DNA from: Verrucomicrobiota bacterium
GTDB lineage: Bacteria; Chlamydiota; Chlamydiia; Chlamydiales; 2-12-FULL-49-11
Assembly (NCBI GenBank): GCA_018240105.1
Contig: JAFEGE010000128.1
Coordinates: forward strand, 1 to 32,950
DNA length: 32,950 nucleotides
Reading direction: 5' to 3'
The notes under the pieces were generated by a model. The model did no database searches and had not been told where the DNA came from. It saw only the letters and a program-made list of their open reading frames with translations. Below are positions 8,298-17,307 of this stretch, in pieces; the stretch's first letter is position 1, and each line of letters opens with the position of its first letter. A program made the translations under genes and the position numbers.

Positions 8298-8711
8298 ATG
8301 TTGATGATCTCGGATTTTATGAGAGATTTTCAGAAGCGACTCTATGAAGTTACGCCTGAAGATCTAAAACGAGAACTTACTAAGCATGAGAGAGTTGTAA
8401 AGCATGCTCTCTACATGGTAATGGGACAATATGAGCATTTTCGTAGAGATGATGCCATAAAATTTCAGGAGCGGTTTCATGTAAAAATAGATCAAATGGC
8501 AAGCGATTACCAGACGTGGAAACGAGCTGGCTGCAAAAGCTATGCTAAACCTAAACAGTTTATATCTGGAAGGATTGCAGGCGCCTCTAAAAAGGCGTTT
8601 GACCAGATGTTAAACGTATACCTTTTGCGACTACAACAAAGACCTATGCCAGAGGTTGTCTCTTTTGAGCCAAAAGAGGTCTCCTTCGATTTAAATCCAG
8701 AAGCTATTTGA
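8298..8711 (+). CDS. hypothetical small helical protein
   Basis: A 137-residue protein I do not recognise. It is predominantly helical and basic in the middle (KSYAKPKQFISGRIAGASKKAF) and mildly acidic at the end, with no signal peptide or membrane segment. AGAAAGG at 8281-8287 is a good ribosome-binding site for ATG 8298. The nearby ATG at 8304 (residue 3) is a possible alternative. It has its own promoter-like sequence upstream and a strong terminator 10 bases after the stop, so it appears to be a single-gene unit. The position next to the giant coiled-coil gene may be coincidental. Confidence 0.65.
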   Translation: MLMISDFMRDFQKRLYEVTPEDLKRELTKHERVVKHALYMVMGQYEHFRRDDAIKFQERFHVKIDQMASDYQTWKRAGCKSYAKPKQFISGRIAGASKKAFDQMLNVYLLRLQQRPMPEVVSFEPKEVSFDLNPEAI

Positions 8712-8715
8712 GACT

Positions 8716-8756
8716 AAAAAAGGTAGGGCTTAACAAGTAAGCCCTACCTAATTTTT
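8716..8756. terminator. bidirectional rho-independent terminator
   Basis: A perfect 12-bp stem (AGGTAGGGCTTA at 8721-8732 and its complement at 8738-8749) with a 5-base loop. It is preceded by an A-run and followed by AATTTTT. It can end transcription of the small gene on the plus strand and of htpG on the minus strand, whose stop codon overlaps the T-run. Confidence 0.9.
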
Positions 8757-10557
8757 AGGCGTTAGAGCGAGAAACAAGCTCTTCTACAAGCGCATTAGAG
8801 CGCTCTACAAAAGAAGAGAGGTTATCTGCCTGGAACTCTTTTTGAGAGAGAAGGGATAGATCATAGATATGCTCTATGAGTTTTTTCGCAAGGGTCGGCT
8901 CTTTTTCTTTAAGCTGATTGATGGTTGCAATAAGCTTGTTGTTTGTGTTGATCACGAAGGTATGCTTTTTTAGAAGCTCTTTTGGTAGATCTTTTTGTGT
9001 GAGGGCAAAGTACTCAGAGAGGCGTCTTGTCTTCTCATCGATCATAAGGAAGGCTGGAAGGTTAGACGATGTAAGAGCTTTAGCCTCTACAGAGACTTCA
9101 CTTTTTGAGAGGTTTTCTTTGACGAAGGAGGCAAGTTTAGAGGAGTCTGTACGCCCATCGGCATCTAAGAGTTCGCTCTCTTGCTTATCGCTATCTAGGA
9201 TAAGATCGTCGATACCGCCATCGATACGTTGGAACTCTAGTTCTGTTTTTGTCTCGATGTTATTAAACAGAACCGAGTCTAGAGGCCCACCAGCGATAAG
9301 AACTTCGATCCCTTTCTCTTTGTAGAGAGATAGGAAAGGGCTCTCTTTAGTCTCATACATGGTGTAGAAGACTTTTTTCTGTGAGGGGTTACGCTCTTGG
9401 TAGCTAGCAAGAGTTGTCCAGTTGTCGTTTGTTGTCTTCCAAAGAAGCGAGCCTTGCATTCTGTCGTAGAACTTCTCATCGTTTAGAAGGCCGAGTTTGA
9501 TGATCGTTTGGATCTCTGGCCAGATAGCGGTGTATTTTTCTCTATCCTCTTCATAAAGAGCTGTTAGACGATCTGCAATTTTCTTAGAGATGTGGGAGGC
9601 GAGTTTCTTTACAGTCGAGTCCATCTGCAGGGTGCTACGAGAGACGTTTAGTGGTAGATCAAAGCTATCGACAGCGCCTCGTAAGACGTTTAGAAAGTGG
9701 GGGAATAGATCTTTACACTCATCTGTTACATAGACGCGATTAGAGAAGAGTTTGATGTGCGCATCTTGGAGGCGCATTTCCGAGCTCATTTTTGGAAAGT
9801 AGAGGATCCCTTTTACATGAAACGGATGCTCGACATTGATGTGTATCCAGAAGATCGGGTTTGGCTCTAGAGGGTAGAGGCTATGGTAGAAGTTTATGTA
9901 GTCGGTTTCGGTGCAATCTTTAGCGGCTTTAATCCAGAGGGGGTCTTCTTTATTGATCCTCTCTTCGCCAAAGAAAATAGGAACAGGAAGGAAGCGGCAG
10001 TAGGTTGTCAGAAGTTCGCGGATCTTTGCAGCCTCTAGAAACTCCTCTTCTTGGATGTGAAGAAGAATATCTGTGCCACGGGTTGTTCGACTGCCCTCTT
10101 CTATTTGGTAGGTAGAGGAGCCGTCGGAAGTCCAGTGGACAGGCTTTGCATTTTCTTGGTAGGAGAGGGTTTGAATTTCTACCGAGTGGCTCACCATAAA
10201 GGCTGAGTAAAAGCCGAGGCCGAAGTGACCAATAAAGGGGTTTTCCTCTTCATCTTTTTTATAGGCAGCTAAAAACTCTTCGGCCCCAGAAAAGGCAAGT
10301 TGTGCAATATACTTCTCTACTTCATCAGCTGTCATACCGATTCCGTTATCGGAGATCTGAAGCGTCTTTTTTTCAGCGTCTAGGGTGATATCGATGCGGA
10401 AAGAGGAGGCTCCCTCTTCTAATAACATAAGCTTTTGGATCGCGTCTTGCGCGTTAGAGACAAGTTCGCGTAAAAAAATATCCTTACTAGAGTAAAGCCA
10501 TTTTTTGATGATAGGAAGAATATTTTCTGTATGAATTTTAAGAGTGCCTTCAGCCAT
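8755..10557 (-). CDS. htpG: molecular chaperone HtpG (bacterial Hsp90)
   Basis: ATP-dependent cytosolic chaperone, 600 residues, close to the bacterial norm. The GHKL ATPase domain is intact: LRELVSNAQDA (29-39) with catalytic Glu31 and Mg-binding Asn35, SDNGIGM (69-75), and the glycine lid motif GHFGLGFYSAF (110-120). The middle domain holds the conserved catalytic Arg loop (LPLNVSRSTLQ, about 302-312), and a C-terminal dimerisation region follows. The N-terminus is more divergent than the E. coli protein. CGGAG lies upstream of the ATG. It begins 11 bases after the stop of the NSS transporter, so the two are probably co-transcribed from the promoter at 11956-11984. Confidence 0.95.
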   Translation of the reverse strand: MAEGTLKIHTENILPIIKKWLYSSKDIFLRELVSNAQDAIQKLMLLEEGASSFRIDITLDAEKKTLQISDNGIGMTADEVEKYIAQLAFSGAEEFLAAYKKDEEENPFIGHFGLGFYSAFMVSHSVEIQTLSYQENAKPVHWTSDGSSTYQIEEGSRTTRGTDILLHIQEEEFLEAAKIRELLTTYCRFLPVPIFFGEERINKEDPLWIKAAKDCTETDYINFYHSLYPLEPNPIFWIHINVEHPFHVKGILYFPKMSSEMRLQDAHIKLFSNRVYVTDECKDLFPHFLNVLRGAVDSFDLPLNVSRSTLQMDSTVKKLASHISKKIADRLTALYEEDREKYTAIWPEIQTIIKLGLLNDEKFYDRMQGSLLWKTTNDNWTTLASYQERNPSQKKVFYTMYETKESPFLSLYKEKGIEVLIAGGPLDSVLFNNIETKTELEFQRIDGGIDDLILDSDKQESELLDADGRTDSSKLASFVKENLSKSEVSVEAKALTSSNLPAFLMIDEKTRRLSEYFALTQKDLPKELLKKHTFVINTNNKLIATINQLKEKEPTLAKKLIEHIYDLSLLSQKEFQADNLSSFVERSNALVEELVSRSNA

Positions 10558-10568
10558 CTTATGCTCCG

Positions 10569-11948
10569 TTATTTTTTAAACAAATGGGCAAAATTGAAAA
10601 GACCGGTCTCTTGTATGATAATGATACCGACAGCAACAGGTACCACCCAGCGTAACATAAAGAACCACGGTTTTGCGAGATATTGGGTTTTTGTGCCAAG
10701 GCCGAACTCTTGGAGAGGGATCTCTTTGTTTAGACGCCAGCCGAGGAAAAGGGTTACTAAAAGACCGCCAAAAGGCATAAACCAGCTAGCAGTTAAGTAG
10801 TTTACCGTATCAAAGAAGTTTTTACCGTAGATCGCTTTCCAGGTAGGGAAGAGGATATCAGATCCTGATAGGGCACTTGGAATACCAACAACAAAAGTTA
10901 GAATGGTAGCGATGATCGTTGCTGTCTCTCTCTTCATTTCGAAAAGATCGAGCATGTTGGCCACAATTGTCTCTAAAAGAGAGATAGTAGAGGTAAGAGC
11001 GGCAAAGAAAAGAAGCGAGAAGAAGAGCGTTGAGAGAAGAATCGAGGCGGGAAGTTTTGCAAAGAGCACAGGCAGAGTCTGGAAAACAAGCCCTGGACCA
11101 GCCTCTGGTGGAAAACCAAAGCTAAAGACAATAGGAAAGATCGTAAGAGCTGAAATAAGGGATACGAGAACAGTCATGAAGGCGATAAGAGTCCCGTTAT
11201 AGGGGATGTTATCCTTTTTGTTCATGTAGCTGCCGTAAGTAACGATAATGCCAAGGCCAACGCTTAAGCTAAAGAACGCCATACCAAGCGCATTTAGAAC
11301 GCTAGAGGCGTTAAGCTTCGTAAAATCAGGTACAAAGGTAAAGGCAACCGCTTTTGAAAAGCCAGGTAGCGTTAAAGCGTAGCAAAAAAGGGCCATAAGG
11401 CTCACGAAAAGCGCTGGCATAAGAATCTTTGACCAGTGCTCGATCCCTTTGCGCACGCCACTAAAGACGATGCCCATGTTGATGAGTAAGAAGAGGCCAA
11501 ACCAGAAGAGGTTAATCCCTGGGGAGGTGTATAGAGTGTTAAAAACTTGCTTAATGGCCTCTGCATCAAGGCCTACATAAAATTTGTTAAGCGACATGAC
11601 AACGTAGCTAAGGCACCAGCCAGCGACGACGCTGTAGTAGGATAGTATTAAGAGACAAGAGAATACGTTTAGCCAGCCGAGTCCCTTCCAGTTAGGAGAG
11701 TTATTTGAGAGTTCGTAGTAGGTCAAAAGGGCGCTTTTTTGGCTGTAGCGGCCAAGGACAAGCTCACCTATAAAGACAGGTAGGCCAATGATAAAGGTGA
11801 AAAATAGGTAGAGTAAAACAAACGCGCCGCCGCCATTTTCTCCGGCGACATACGGAAAGCGCCAAAGGCTACCAAGGCCGATAGCAGAGCCTGCTGTGGC
11901 CATGATAAATCCGAGGCGTGACGTCCAATGCTCATGAATTTTTGACAT
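10569..11948 (-). CDS. neurotransmitter:sodium symporter (SNF/NSS) family transporter
   Basis: Sodium-coupled transporter of the LeuT fold, 459 residues, in the inner membrane. The TM1 signature GSAIGLGSLWRFPYVAGENG (about residues 21-40) carries the unwound substrate and Na+ site. About 11-12 hydrophobic helices follow, in line with bacterial NSS proteins that have 11 or 12. Substrates of this family are usually amino acids; which one cannot be told here. Chlamydia encodes similar proteins. A consensus-like promoter lies so close to the ATG that the mRNA should be leaderless, and no Shine-Dalgarno is visible. It is upstream of htpG in the same orientation and divergent from nadE. Confidence 0.93.
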   Translation of the reverse strand: MSKIHEHWTSRLGFIMATAGSAIGLGSLWRFPYVAGENGGGAFVLLYLFFTFIIGLPVFIGELVLGRYSQKSALLTYYELSNNSPNWKGLGWLNVFSCLLILSYYSVVAGWCLSYVVMSLNKFYVGLDAEAIKQVFNTLYTSPGINLFWFGLFLLINMGIVFSGVRKGIEHWSKILMPALFVSLMALFCYALTLPGFSKAVAFTFVPDFTKLNASSVLNALGMAFFSLSVGLGIIVTYGSYMNKKDNIPYNGTLIAFMTVLVSLISALTIFPIVFSFGFPPEAGPGLVFQTLPVLFAKLPASILLSTLFFSLLFFAALTSTISLLETIVANMLDLFEMKRETATIIATILTFVVGIPSALSGSDILFPTWKAIYGKNFFDTVNYLTASWFMPFGGLLVTLFLGWRLNKEIPLQEFGLGTKTQYLAKPWFFMLRWVVPVAVGIIIIQETGLFNFAHLFKK

Positions 11949-11955
11949 GGGGGCG

Positions 11956-11984
11956 ATTATAGCCGAAGATTTTATAAACTACAA
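11956..11984 (-). promoter_or_regulatory. predicted promoter for the NSS transporter and htpG, leaderless start
   Basis: On the minus strand TTGTAG (11979-11984) and a perfect TATAAT (11956-11961) are spaced by exactly 17 bases. Only seven bases (CGCCCCC) separate the -10 from the ATG, so transcription should start at or one base before the initiation codon. Confidence 0.6.
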
Positions 11985-12029
11985 CAGGATCTTCTATCCT
12001 AATAAAGGGGAAGATTGTAACTTTAAGTT

Positions 12030-13685
12030 ATGAAGATTTTAATCGCACAGCTAAACCCTACTATCGGGGATATTGAAGGTAACAAGAAAAAAATTCTATT
12101 AGCTATGGAATCTGCTCGTAATCAAGGGGTTGATATTGTTGTGACCCCTGAGATGAGCCTTTGTGGCTACGCTCCGGATGACCTTGTCCTACACCGCACA
12201 TTTATCGAAGAGATGGAGATGGCTCTAAACGATATTGTTAAAGAGTCTGGGGGGATTACCGTTTTAGTAGGACTTGTACGGCAAAACCCAACCCATGAAG
12301 AAAAAGATTTACTAAACAGTGCCGCTGTTGTCTCGGATGGTAATCTTCTAGGCTTTCATGATAAGTGGCTCTTACCGACCTATGACGTTTTTAATGAAAG
12401 GCGCTACTTTGCTAGAGGTAAGTCCATCCAAGTCTGGACGATAAAAGGCTGCCGTATCGGTGTTGTAATCTGCGAAGATATGTGGCAAAATGCCGGGATC
12501 GAGATCTCTGGTACTACCTATCCATGGGATCCTGTCAAAGAGCTTATCATCTATAAGCCTGATATCTTATTTAATTTGACCGCCTCACCCTATCAGTCCC
12601 GCAAAAGTGATATCCGTGTTGAAGTGTGTCGGGCTGCTGCCAAAACGCTCCACTGTCCCGTCGTCTATGCTTGCCAAGTAGGCGCCAATGGCAATCTTAT
12701 TTTTGACGGCTACAGCATGTTTGTCGATGAAGAGGGGTCTCTTCGCCAGATAGCAAAGGGATTTCAAGAGGACTATTTAGTTATCGATCTTGCTAAAAAA
12801 AGTAATACACTTACTTTTGAGCACGATCCGATGTACGACATGTTCAGCGCTTTAAAGCTTGGGGTTAAAGATTACTTTCAAAAGTCTAAGCAGCACAAGG
12901 CGATCATTGGCCTCTCCGGTGGGATAGATTCAGCTCTTGTAGCCTACATTGCCAAGGAGGCGATTGGCGCGGAAAATGTCATTGGTGTTTACATGCCAAC
13001 GCGATACTCCTCTATCGAAGGGTATGAAGATGCAAAGCAACTGGCAGACAACCTCGGAATTGGCTTTAAAAATATCGCGATCGACTCCATCTTTCAAAAC
13101 TTTTTAGATACGCTCGAGCCGCATTTTGAAGGCAGGCCCCAAGATCTTACCGAAGAGAACTTGCAGGCGCGGATTCGCGGGATGATCTTAATGGCCTTCT
13201 CAAACAAGTTCTCCTCGCTTGTCCTCTGCACAGGTAACAAGAGCGAAATGGCCCTTGGCTTCTGCACGCTCTATGGCGACATGTGCGGCGCTATCGCAGT
13301 CATTGGCGATGTTTTAAAAACAGAGTGCTACCAACTCGCCCGCTGGATTAATCGCGAAGAGGAGATTATTCCTAATCGCATTCTAGAAAAACCACCCTCA
13401 GCTGAGCTAGATCATAATCAAAAAGATACAGATACGCTGCCGCCTTACGAAATTGTCGACATGATTATCCGAGGTTATGTAGAGGAGTACCAGTCGACAG
13501 ATAAGATTGCCGAGAAAAACCACATCCCTCTAGAGACAGTGCTTACCATTGTGCGCCGTATCTACAAAGCGGAGCACAAAAGACGGCAAGCGCCCCCAAG
13601 CCTTCGGATCTCGAAGAAGTCCTTTGCTGCTGGGAGGAAAAAACCTCTTCACTTCACGGGGTCTCTCTTAGAGAAGGTCTATTAG
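12030..13685 (+). CDS. nadE: glutamine-dependent NAD+ synthetase
   Basis: Two-domain enzyme that amidates nicotinic acid adenine dinucleotide to NAD+ using glutamine, 551 residues, near full length. The N-terminal nitrilase-type glutaminase domain has the Glu-Lys-Cys triad: Glu41 (TPEMSLCGYAP), Lys112 (FHDKWLLPTYDVFNERRYF) and Cys148 (VVICEDMW). The C-terminal ATP-pyrophosphatase domain has the PP-loop SGGIDS at 296-301 and the conserved STGN-like LCTGNKSEMALGFCTLYGD. Both active sites look intact. The ATG at 12030 has only a weak upstream AAG. It is divergent from the NSS transporter by about 80 bases. The perfect palindrome at 13714-13755, followed by a T-run, probably terminates it. Confidence 0.95.
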   Translation: MKILIAQLNPTIGDIEGNKKKILLAMESARNQGVDIVVTPEMSLCGYAPDDLVLHRTFIEEMEMALNDIVKESGGITVLVGLVRQNPTHEEKDLLNSAAVVSDGNLLGFHDKWLLPTYDVFNERRYFARGKSIQVWTIKGCRIGVVICEDMWQNAGIEISGTTYPWDPVKELIIYKPDILFNLTASPYQSRKSDIRVEVCRAAAKTLHCPVVYACQVGANGNLIFDGYSMFVDEEGSLRQIAKGFQEDYLVIDLAKKSNTLTFEHDPMYDMFSALKLGVKDYFQKSKQHKAIIGLSGGIDSALVAYIAKEAIGAENVIGVYMPTRYSSIEGYEDAKQLADNLGIGFKNIAIDSIFQNFLDTLEPHFEGRPQDLTEENLQARIRGMILMAFSNKFSSLVLCTGNKSEMALGFCTLYGDMCGAIAVIGDVLKTECYQLARWINREEEIIPNRILEKPPSAELDHNQKDTDTLPPYEIVDMIIRGYVEEYQSTDKIAEKNHIPLETVLTIVRRIYKAEHKRRQAPPSLRISKKSFAAGRKKPLHFTGSLLEKVY

Positions 13686-13713
13686 AAAGGGTGTTTTAAG
13701 ATAGCTTTTCCAC

Positions 13714-13759
13714 AAGTATCCGCCGGTTATAAATATTTATAACCGGCGGATACTTTTTG
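13714..13759. repeat. 42-bp perfect palindrome, possible nadE terminator and operator
   Basis: Bases 13714-13755 are a perfect palindrome centred between 13734 and 13735, followed by TTTTT. Each arm carries the 15-base motif TCCGCCGGTTATAAA (13719-13733 and, inverted, 13736-13750). The T-run fits rho-independent termination of nadE. The same motif recurs as a second inverted pair downstream, which a terminator alone would not explain. Confidence 0.85.
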
Positions 13760-13772
13760 CAATCGCATTTTT

Positions 13773-13842
13773 TCCGCTGCGTTTGATGTGTTTATAAACA
13801 GCGGATAAAATCAAATTTTCTCATTTTTCCGCTGTTTATAAA
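13773..13842. repeat. second inverted pair of the TCCGCYGKTTATAAA motif
   Basis: TTTATAAACAGCGGA at 13791-13805 and its exact reverse complement at 13828-13842 form a 15-bp inverted repeat with a 22-base gap. The motif matches that of the palindrome at 13714-13755 in 13 of 15 positions (consensus TCCGCYGKTTATAAA). A partial fifth copy, TCCGCTG, lies at 13773-13779. All lie between nadE and the ATPase gene at 13939, about 100-220 bases upstream of it. Confidence 0.85.
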
Positions 13843-13938
13843 TATGTAAAGAGTGTAATATATAGCATAGGGATTTATAAATTGTTGTTTTTAAGAGTGT
13901 TGTGATTTTATTTCCCGCTGGATATAGAGGGATGTATA

Positions 13939-15444
13939 TTGAAAAAGAATATCGAAAAAATGGATTCTCAAAAAAAAATCATTGGACGTGTAAGGGAAAA
14001 AGAGCTTTTAAAAGATCTATTTGACTCTAGAAAGGCTGAATTTATTGCTGTATATGGGCGTCGCAGGGTAGGGAAGACTTATCTCATTAAGAACTTTATC
14101 GATTCACTGCCCTCTACCTTTTTTCATGTGACGGGGCTTCAAAAAGGCTCTTTAAAAGAGCAGTTAACTGAATTTGCTAAGCAAATTGGAGCTACGTTTT
14201 ATCAGGGGGCTTCTCTTGTGGCTAGATCCGGATGGATTGACGCTTTTGAAGATCTTACTCAAGCCATCAATAACACGCCAAAAGATAAAAAAATTGTCCT
14301 TTTTTTTGATGAATTTCCATGGATGGCGACCCCGCGTTCCAAGCTAATTACAGCGCTCGAATTGTATTGGAATCGTTATTGGGTCTTTGATGATCGCATC
14401 AAGTTGATTATTTGCGGATCATCTACCTCATGGATTATTGAAAATATCATCAATAACAAGGGTGGGCTCCACAATAGAGTGACAAGAACGATTCACCTGA
14501 AGCCTTTTTCTCTATATGAGACGGAGAATTTTTTGAAGGAGTACAAAATTCACCTAACTAAGCGGCAAATCCTTGATCTCTATATTGTGCTTGGCGGCGT
14601 ACCGTTATATTGGTCTTATATAAGAAAGGGGCGCTCTGCCCAGCAATCGATTGATGAGCTCTGTTTTCAAAGTGATGGGCCTTTGGTCAAAGAATTTCAG
14701 AGGCTATTCGAATCCCTTTTTGAAGATGCAAAGCCTTATATGGATCTTATCCGTATTATTGCTAAATATCGCTATGGCATCGGCCAAGCAGAGTTAATTT
14801 CTAAAGCAAACCTTCCTGATGGCGGCACTACTGTTCGTAGATTGCATCAATTAGAAGAGGCGGGATTTATTACAAGTCTTGTGCCTTATGGAAAAAAGGG
14901 CAAGGGGATTTATTATGTGATTGATGATGAATATAGCCTTTTTTACTTATATTGGATTGAGCCAAATTTGAAATTAATTGCTAAAAAAACGATGAATGAG
15001 GGGTTTTGGAGTGCTCAGGCTAATCAACCTGCATGGAAAATTTGGGCAGCACTATCTTTTGAATCTATATGTTATAAGCACATTGATCAGATTCGAAAAA
15101 CGTTAAAAATAGATCCAGGGGCAGTCGCGGCCACTTGGCGATTTAATCCTAAATCAGATGAAGCTACTGAAGGTGCGCAAATTGATCTTCTTTTTGATCG
15201 TCTTGATGGGGCGATTTCTTTATGCGAAATCAAATGTTCAGACAAACAATTTGCAATAGATAAATCTTACGCACAAGAGCTTGTAAGAAAAATGGAAGTT
15301 TTTCAAAAGCAAACAAAAACAAAAAAACAGCTTCTTCTTTGTATGATAACTACCATGGGGCTGAAACCAACTATGTATTCCGAAGAAATAGTTACAAATC
15401 AAGCAACTCTTGAGGATTTATTTAAAAATCCTAGTGGAGCTTGA
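13939..15444 (+). CDS. AAA ATPase (ATPase_2/DUF234 type) with C-terminal PDDEXK nuclease-like domain
   Basis: 501-residue P-loop ATPase of the archaeal/bacterial ATPase_2 type. Walker A is GRRRVGKT (40-47), Walker B is IVLFFDEFPW (119-128) and a sensor-like ICGSSTSWI lies near residue 170. A winged-helix region follows (about 275-310, with EEAGFITSL). The C-terminus has the DUF234-type PDDEXK core: Asp416 (QIDLLFDR), Glu430 and Lys432 (CEIKC). I used TTG 13939, which has AGAGGG at a good distance. ATG 13960 is possible but has no Shine-Dalgarno. The role of this family is unsettled; it is widespread in archaea and patchy in bacteria, which suggests transfer. It stands alone, behind four inverted copies of a 15-base motif. 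Confidence 0.85.
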   Translation: MKKNIEKMDSQKKIIGRVREKELLKDLFDSRKAEFIAVYGRRRVGKTYLIKNFIDSLPSTFFHVTGLQKGSLKEQLTEFAKQIGATFYQGASLVARSGWIDAFEDLTQAINNTPKDKKIVLFFDEFPWMATPRSKLITALELYWNRYWVFDDRIKLIICGSSTSWIIENIINNKGGLHNRVTRTIHLKPFSLYETENFLKEYKIHLTKRQILDLYIVLGGVPLYWSYIRKGRSAQQSIDELCFQSDGPLVKEFQRLFESLFEDAKPYMDLIRIIAKYRYGIGQAELISKANLPDGGTTVRRLHQLEEAGFITSLVPYGKKGKGIYYVIDDEYSLFYLYWIEPNLKLIAKKTMNEGFWSAQANQPAWKIWAALSFESICYKHIDQIRKTLKIDPGAVAATWRFNPKSDEATEGAQIDLLFDRLDGAISLCEIKCSDKQFAIDKSYAQELVRKMEVFQKQTKTKKQLLLCMITTMGLKPTMYSEEIVTNQATLEDLFKNPSGA

Positions 15445-15534
15445 ATTAAGAGCAATATACAGAAAAAGATCGCCAGGGAAGCTTAGATCGGCTATTCTTA
15501 GGCTCCTCTTCTTTTTACACCCCATTAAACTCCT

Positions 15535-16521
15535 ATGCAAGAAGCTATACAAGTCAAGGATTTATCAAAAAAATTCTTTGTAAGAAAAAACTTTCCAGGT
15601 GTGCGTGGGGCTATTAAAGGGCTCTTTCATAAAGAAACATCGGAAGTAACTGCCATCGATAGGATCTCTTTCTCGATTTCAAGAGGGGAGAGGGTTGCTT
15701 TTATTGGCCCTAATGGAGCTGGTAAGTCTACGACTATTAAGATGCTTACCGGTATTCTTCATCCCTCCTCGGGAGAGATTAAAGTGCTTGGGTTAACGCC
15801 GTGGGAAAAAAGATCGCGCCTTGGTTATGAAATTGGAGCGGTCTTTGGCCAAAGAAGCCAGCTTTGGTACCAGCTACCACCATCGGACACCTTTCTCTTA
15901 TTATCTAAAATTTATGACCTCGATCGTGCGACTTTTGAAAGAGACTTAAAAGAGCTCGTAGAGATTTTTGAGATAGGGCGTTTATTGGAGAAGCCGGTTC
16001 GACAACTCTCGCTAGGAGAGCGTATGCGCTGTGAGCTTGTAGCCAGTTTACTACATAAGCCAAAGATTCTTTTTCTCGATGAGCCAACCATTGGTTTAGA
16101 TATTAGCGCAAAGCTTAAGATTCGGGCTTTACTTAACAAGCTATCGAAAGAGGAGGAGACAACGCTTTTTTTAACTTCTCACGATACAGGAGATATCGAA
16201 CAGGTGTGCGACCGTGTCCTCATTTTGGATAAGGGGAAAATTATGCTCGATACTTCTCTAAAAGATCTAAAAAAGAGCTATGTTAAAAAGAAGGTGCTCC
16301 GCCTAACCACGACAGAAGAGAGTCTCCCTTTGCATCTTCCTGGAGTAGAGGTTTTAGAGAATAAAAATTACAACTTTGTCTGCGAAGTAAACTTATCTCT
16401 TATGCCGATTGAACAAGTAGTTCATGAAACGCTCAAAGTCACGACTCTTAAAGATGTGACAATTGAAGACCCCTCCATGGAGGAGATCATTCGAAATTTA
16501 TATCTAGAGGCGCCGCTGTGA
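15535..16521 (+). CDS. ABC-2 type transporter ATP-binding protein
   Basis: ATPase subunit of an exporter, 328 residues. Walker A is GPNGAGKS (58-65), the Q-loop region is GAVFGQRSQLWYQLP, the signature is LSLGE (158-162), Walker B is ILFLDEP (178-184) and the switch histidine lies in FLTSHDTGDIE. The long N-terminal extension before the core and the C-terminal ligand-like region (VTLKDVTIEDPSMEEI) match the COG4586 type of uncharacterised exporter ATPase. It overlaps the next gene by four bases (GTGA) and forms an operon with two permeases. No clear Shine-Dalgarno precedes the ATG. The exported substrate is unknown. Confidence 0.92.
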   Translation: MQEAIQVKDLSKKFFVRKNFPGVRGAIKGLFHKETSEVTAIDRISFSISRGERVAFIGPNGAGKSTTIKMLTGILHPSSGEIKVLGLTPWEKRSRLGYEIGAVFGQRSQLWYQLPPSDTFLLLSKIYDLDRATFERDLKELVEIFEIGRLLEKPVRQLSLGERMRCELVASLLHKPKILFLDEPTIGLDISAKLKIRALLNKLSKEEETTLFLTSHDTGDIEQVCDRVLILDKGKIMLDTSLKDLKKSYVKKKVLRLTTTEESLPLHLPGVEVLENKNYNFVCEVNLSLMPIEQVVHETLKVTTLKDVTIEDPSMEEIIRNLYLEAPL

Positions 16522-17306
16522 TTAGAGGGAAAAAATATGGAGCGATTTTCCGCTTTGCCTTCATCCACGCTTTACGAAATTACAAAGAGTTAGTCGGCCT
16601 TGCCATTTTTCTTATCGCCTGTTTATTGATATTTGCCCATCTATGGCAAGTTATCGGTATAAAGACAGGAGTTCACTCACTTAATACAGAGAAGCTTCTC
16701 TGGTACATTGCTAGTAACCAATGGATTCTCATTGCGATCCCCGATGTGCAGGAGATAATCGAAGAAGACCTCCGAAGTAGTCGGCTTGCCTACCTCTTGC
16801 CAAGGCCCATTTCCTATCTTGGGTCTATCTTTATGGAAGGACTAGGAGTGCTGTCGCTGCGCCTCCTAGTACTCGGAGTCATTACTTTTTTCTTTACATG
16901 GATGCGCCTTGGCGCTCTACCAGAGAGCTTAACCGGTCTTATCGTCGCAACTTTGCTTGGGTTTTTGGCTGGAGCTGTTGCCATAGTTTTTAGAATGATT
17001 GTGGGTGTTTCAGCCTTTTGGGTCCAACAAGTTGAGCCGCTCTATTGGATATGGGAGAAGTTTTTATTTACTTTCGGAGGTTTAATGCTTCCTCTTGCTC
17101 TCTATCCAGAAATTCTTCAGAAGATAGCCTACTTTACGCCATTTCCATCCATTTTAAGCTACAGAAGCGCCCTTCTTATAGCCTTTAACTGGCAAGATGC
17201 TTTATCCGTAGGTTTAGCGTTACTCTGTTGGGGCGTTTTTGCAAGCCTCTCTTTAGCTTTTTTTTACGCTAGAGGTCTCCGTATTCTGAATTTAGAGGGA
17301 GGCTAA
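16518..17306 (+). CDS. ABC-2 family permease (first subunit)
   Basis: Integral membrane subunit, 262 residues with about six hydrophobic helices and a short cytoplasmic N-terminus (MIRGKKYGAIFRFAF). The EEDLRSSRLAYLLPRPISY stretch is typical of the coupling region in COG4587/COG3694-like permeases paired with COG4586 ATPases. The GTG start at 16518 shares GTGA with the stop of the ATPase gene, indicating translational coupling. The following permease begins one base after its stop. Confidence 0.85.
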   Translation: MIRGKKYGAIFRFAFIHALRNYKELVGLAIFLIACLLIFAHLWQVIGIKTGVHSLNTEKLLWYIASNQWILIAIPDVQEIIEEDLRSSRLAYLLPRPISYLGSIFMEGLGVLSLRLLVLGVITFFFTWMRLGALPESLTGLIVATLLGFLAGAVAIVFRMIVGVSAFWVQQVEPLYWIWEKFLFTFGGLMLPLALYPEILQKIAYFTPFPSILSYRSALLIAFNWQDALSVGLALLCWGVFASLSLAFFYARGLRILNLEGG

Positions 17307-17307
17307 C

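Noticed and set aside
10903-11202. Plus-strand frame of 99 codons
   Set aside because: Complementary to the conserved NSS transporter sequence, with no homology or ribosome-binding site of its own.
13714-13842. Possible plasmid-type origin or att site
   Set aside because: There is no Rep, integrase or recombinase nearby and no flanking direct repeat that would mark an integrated element.
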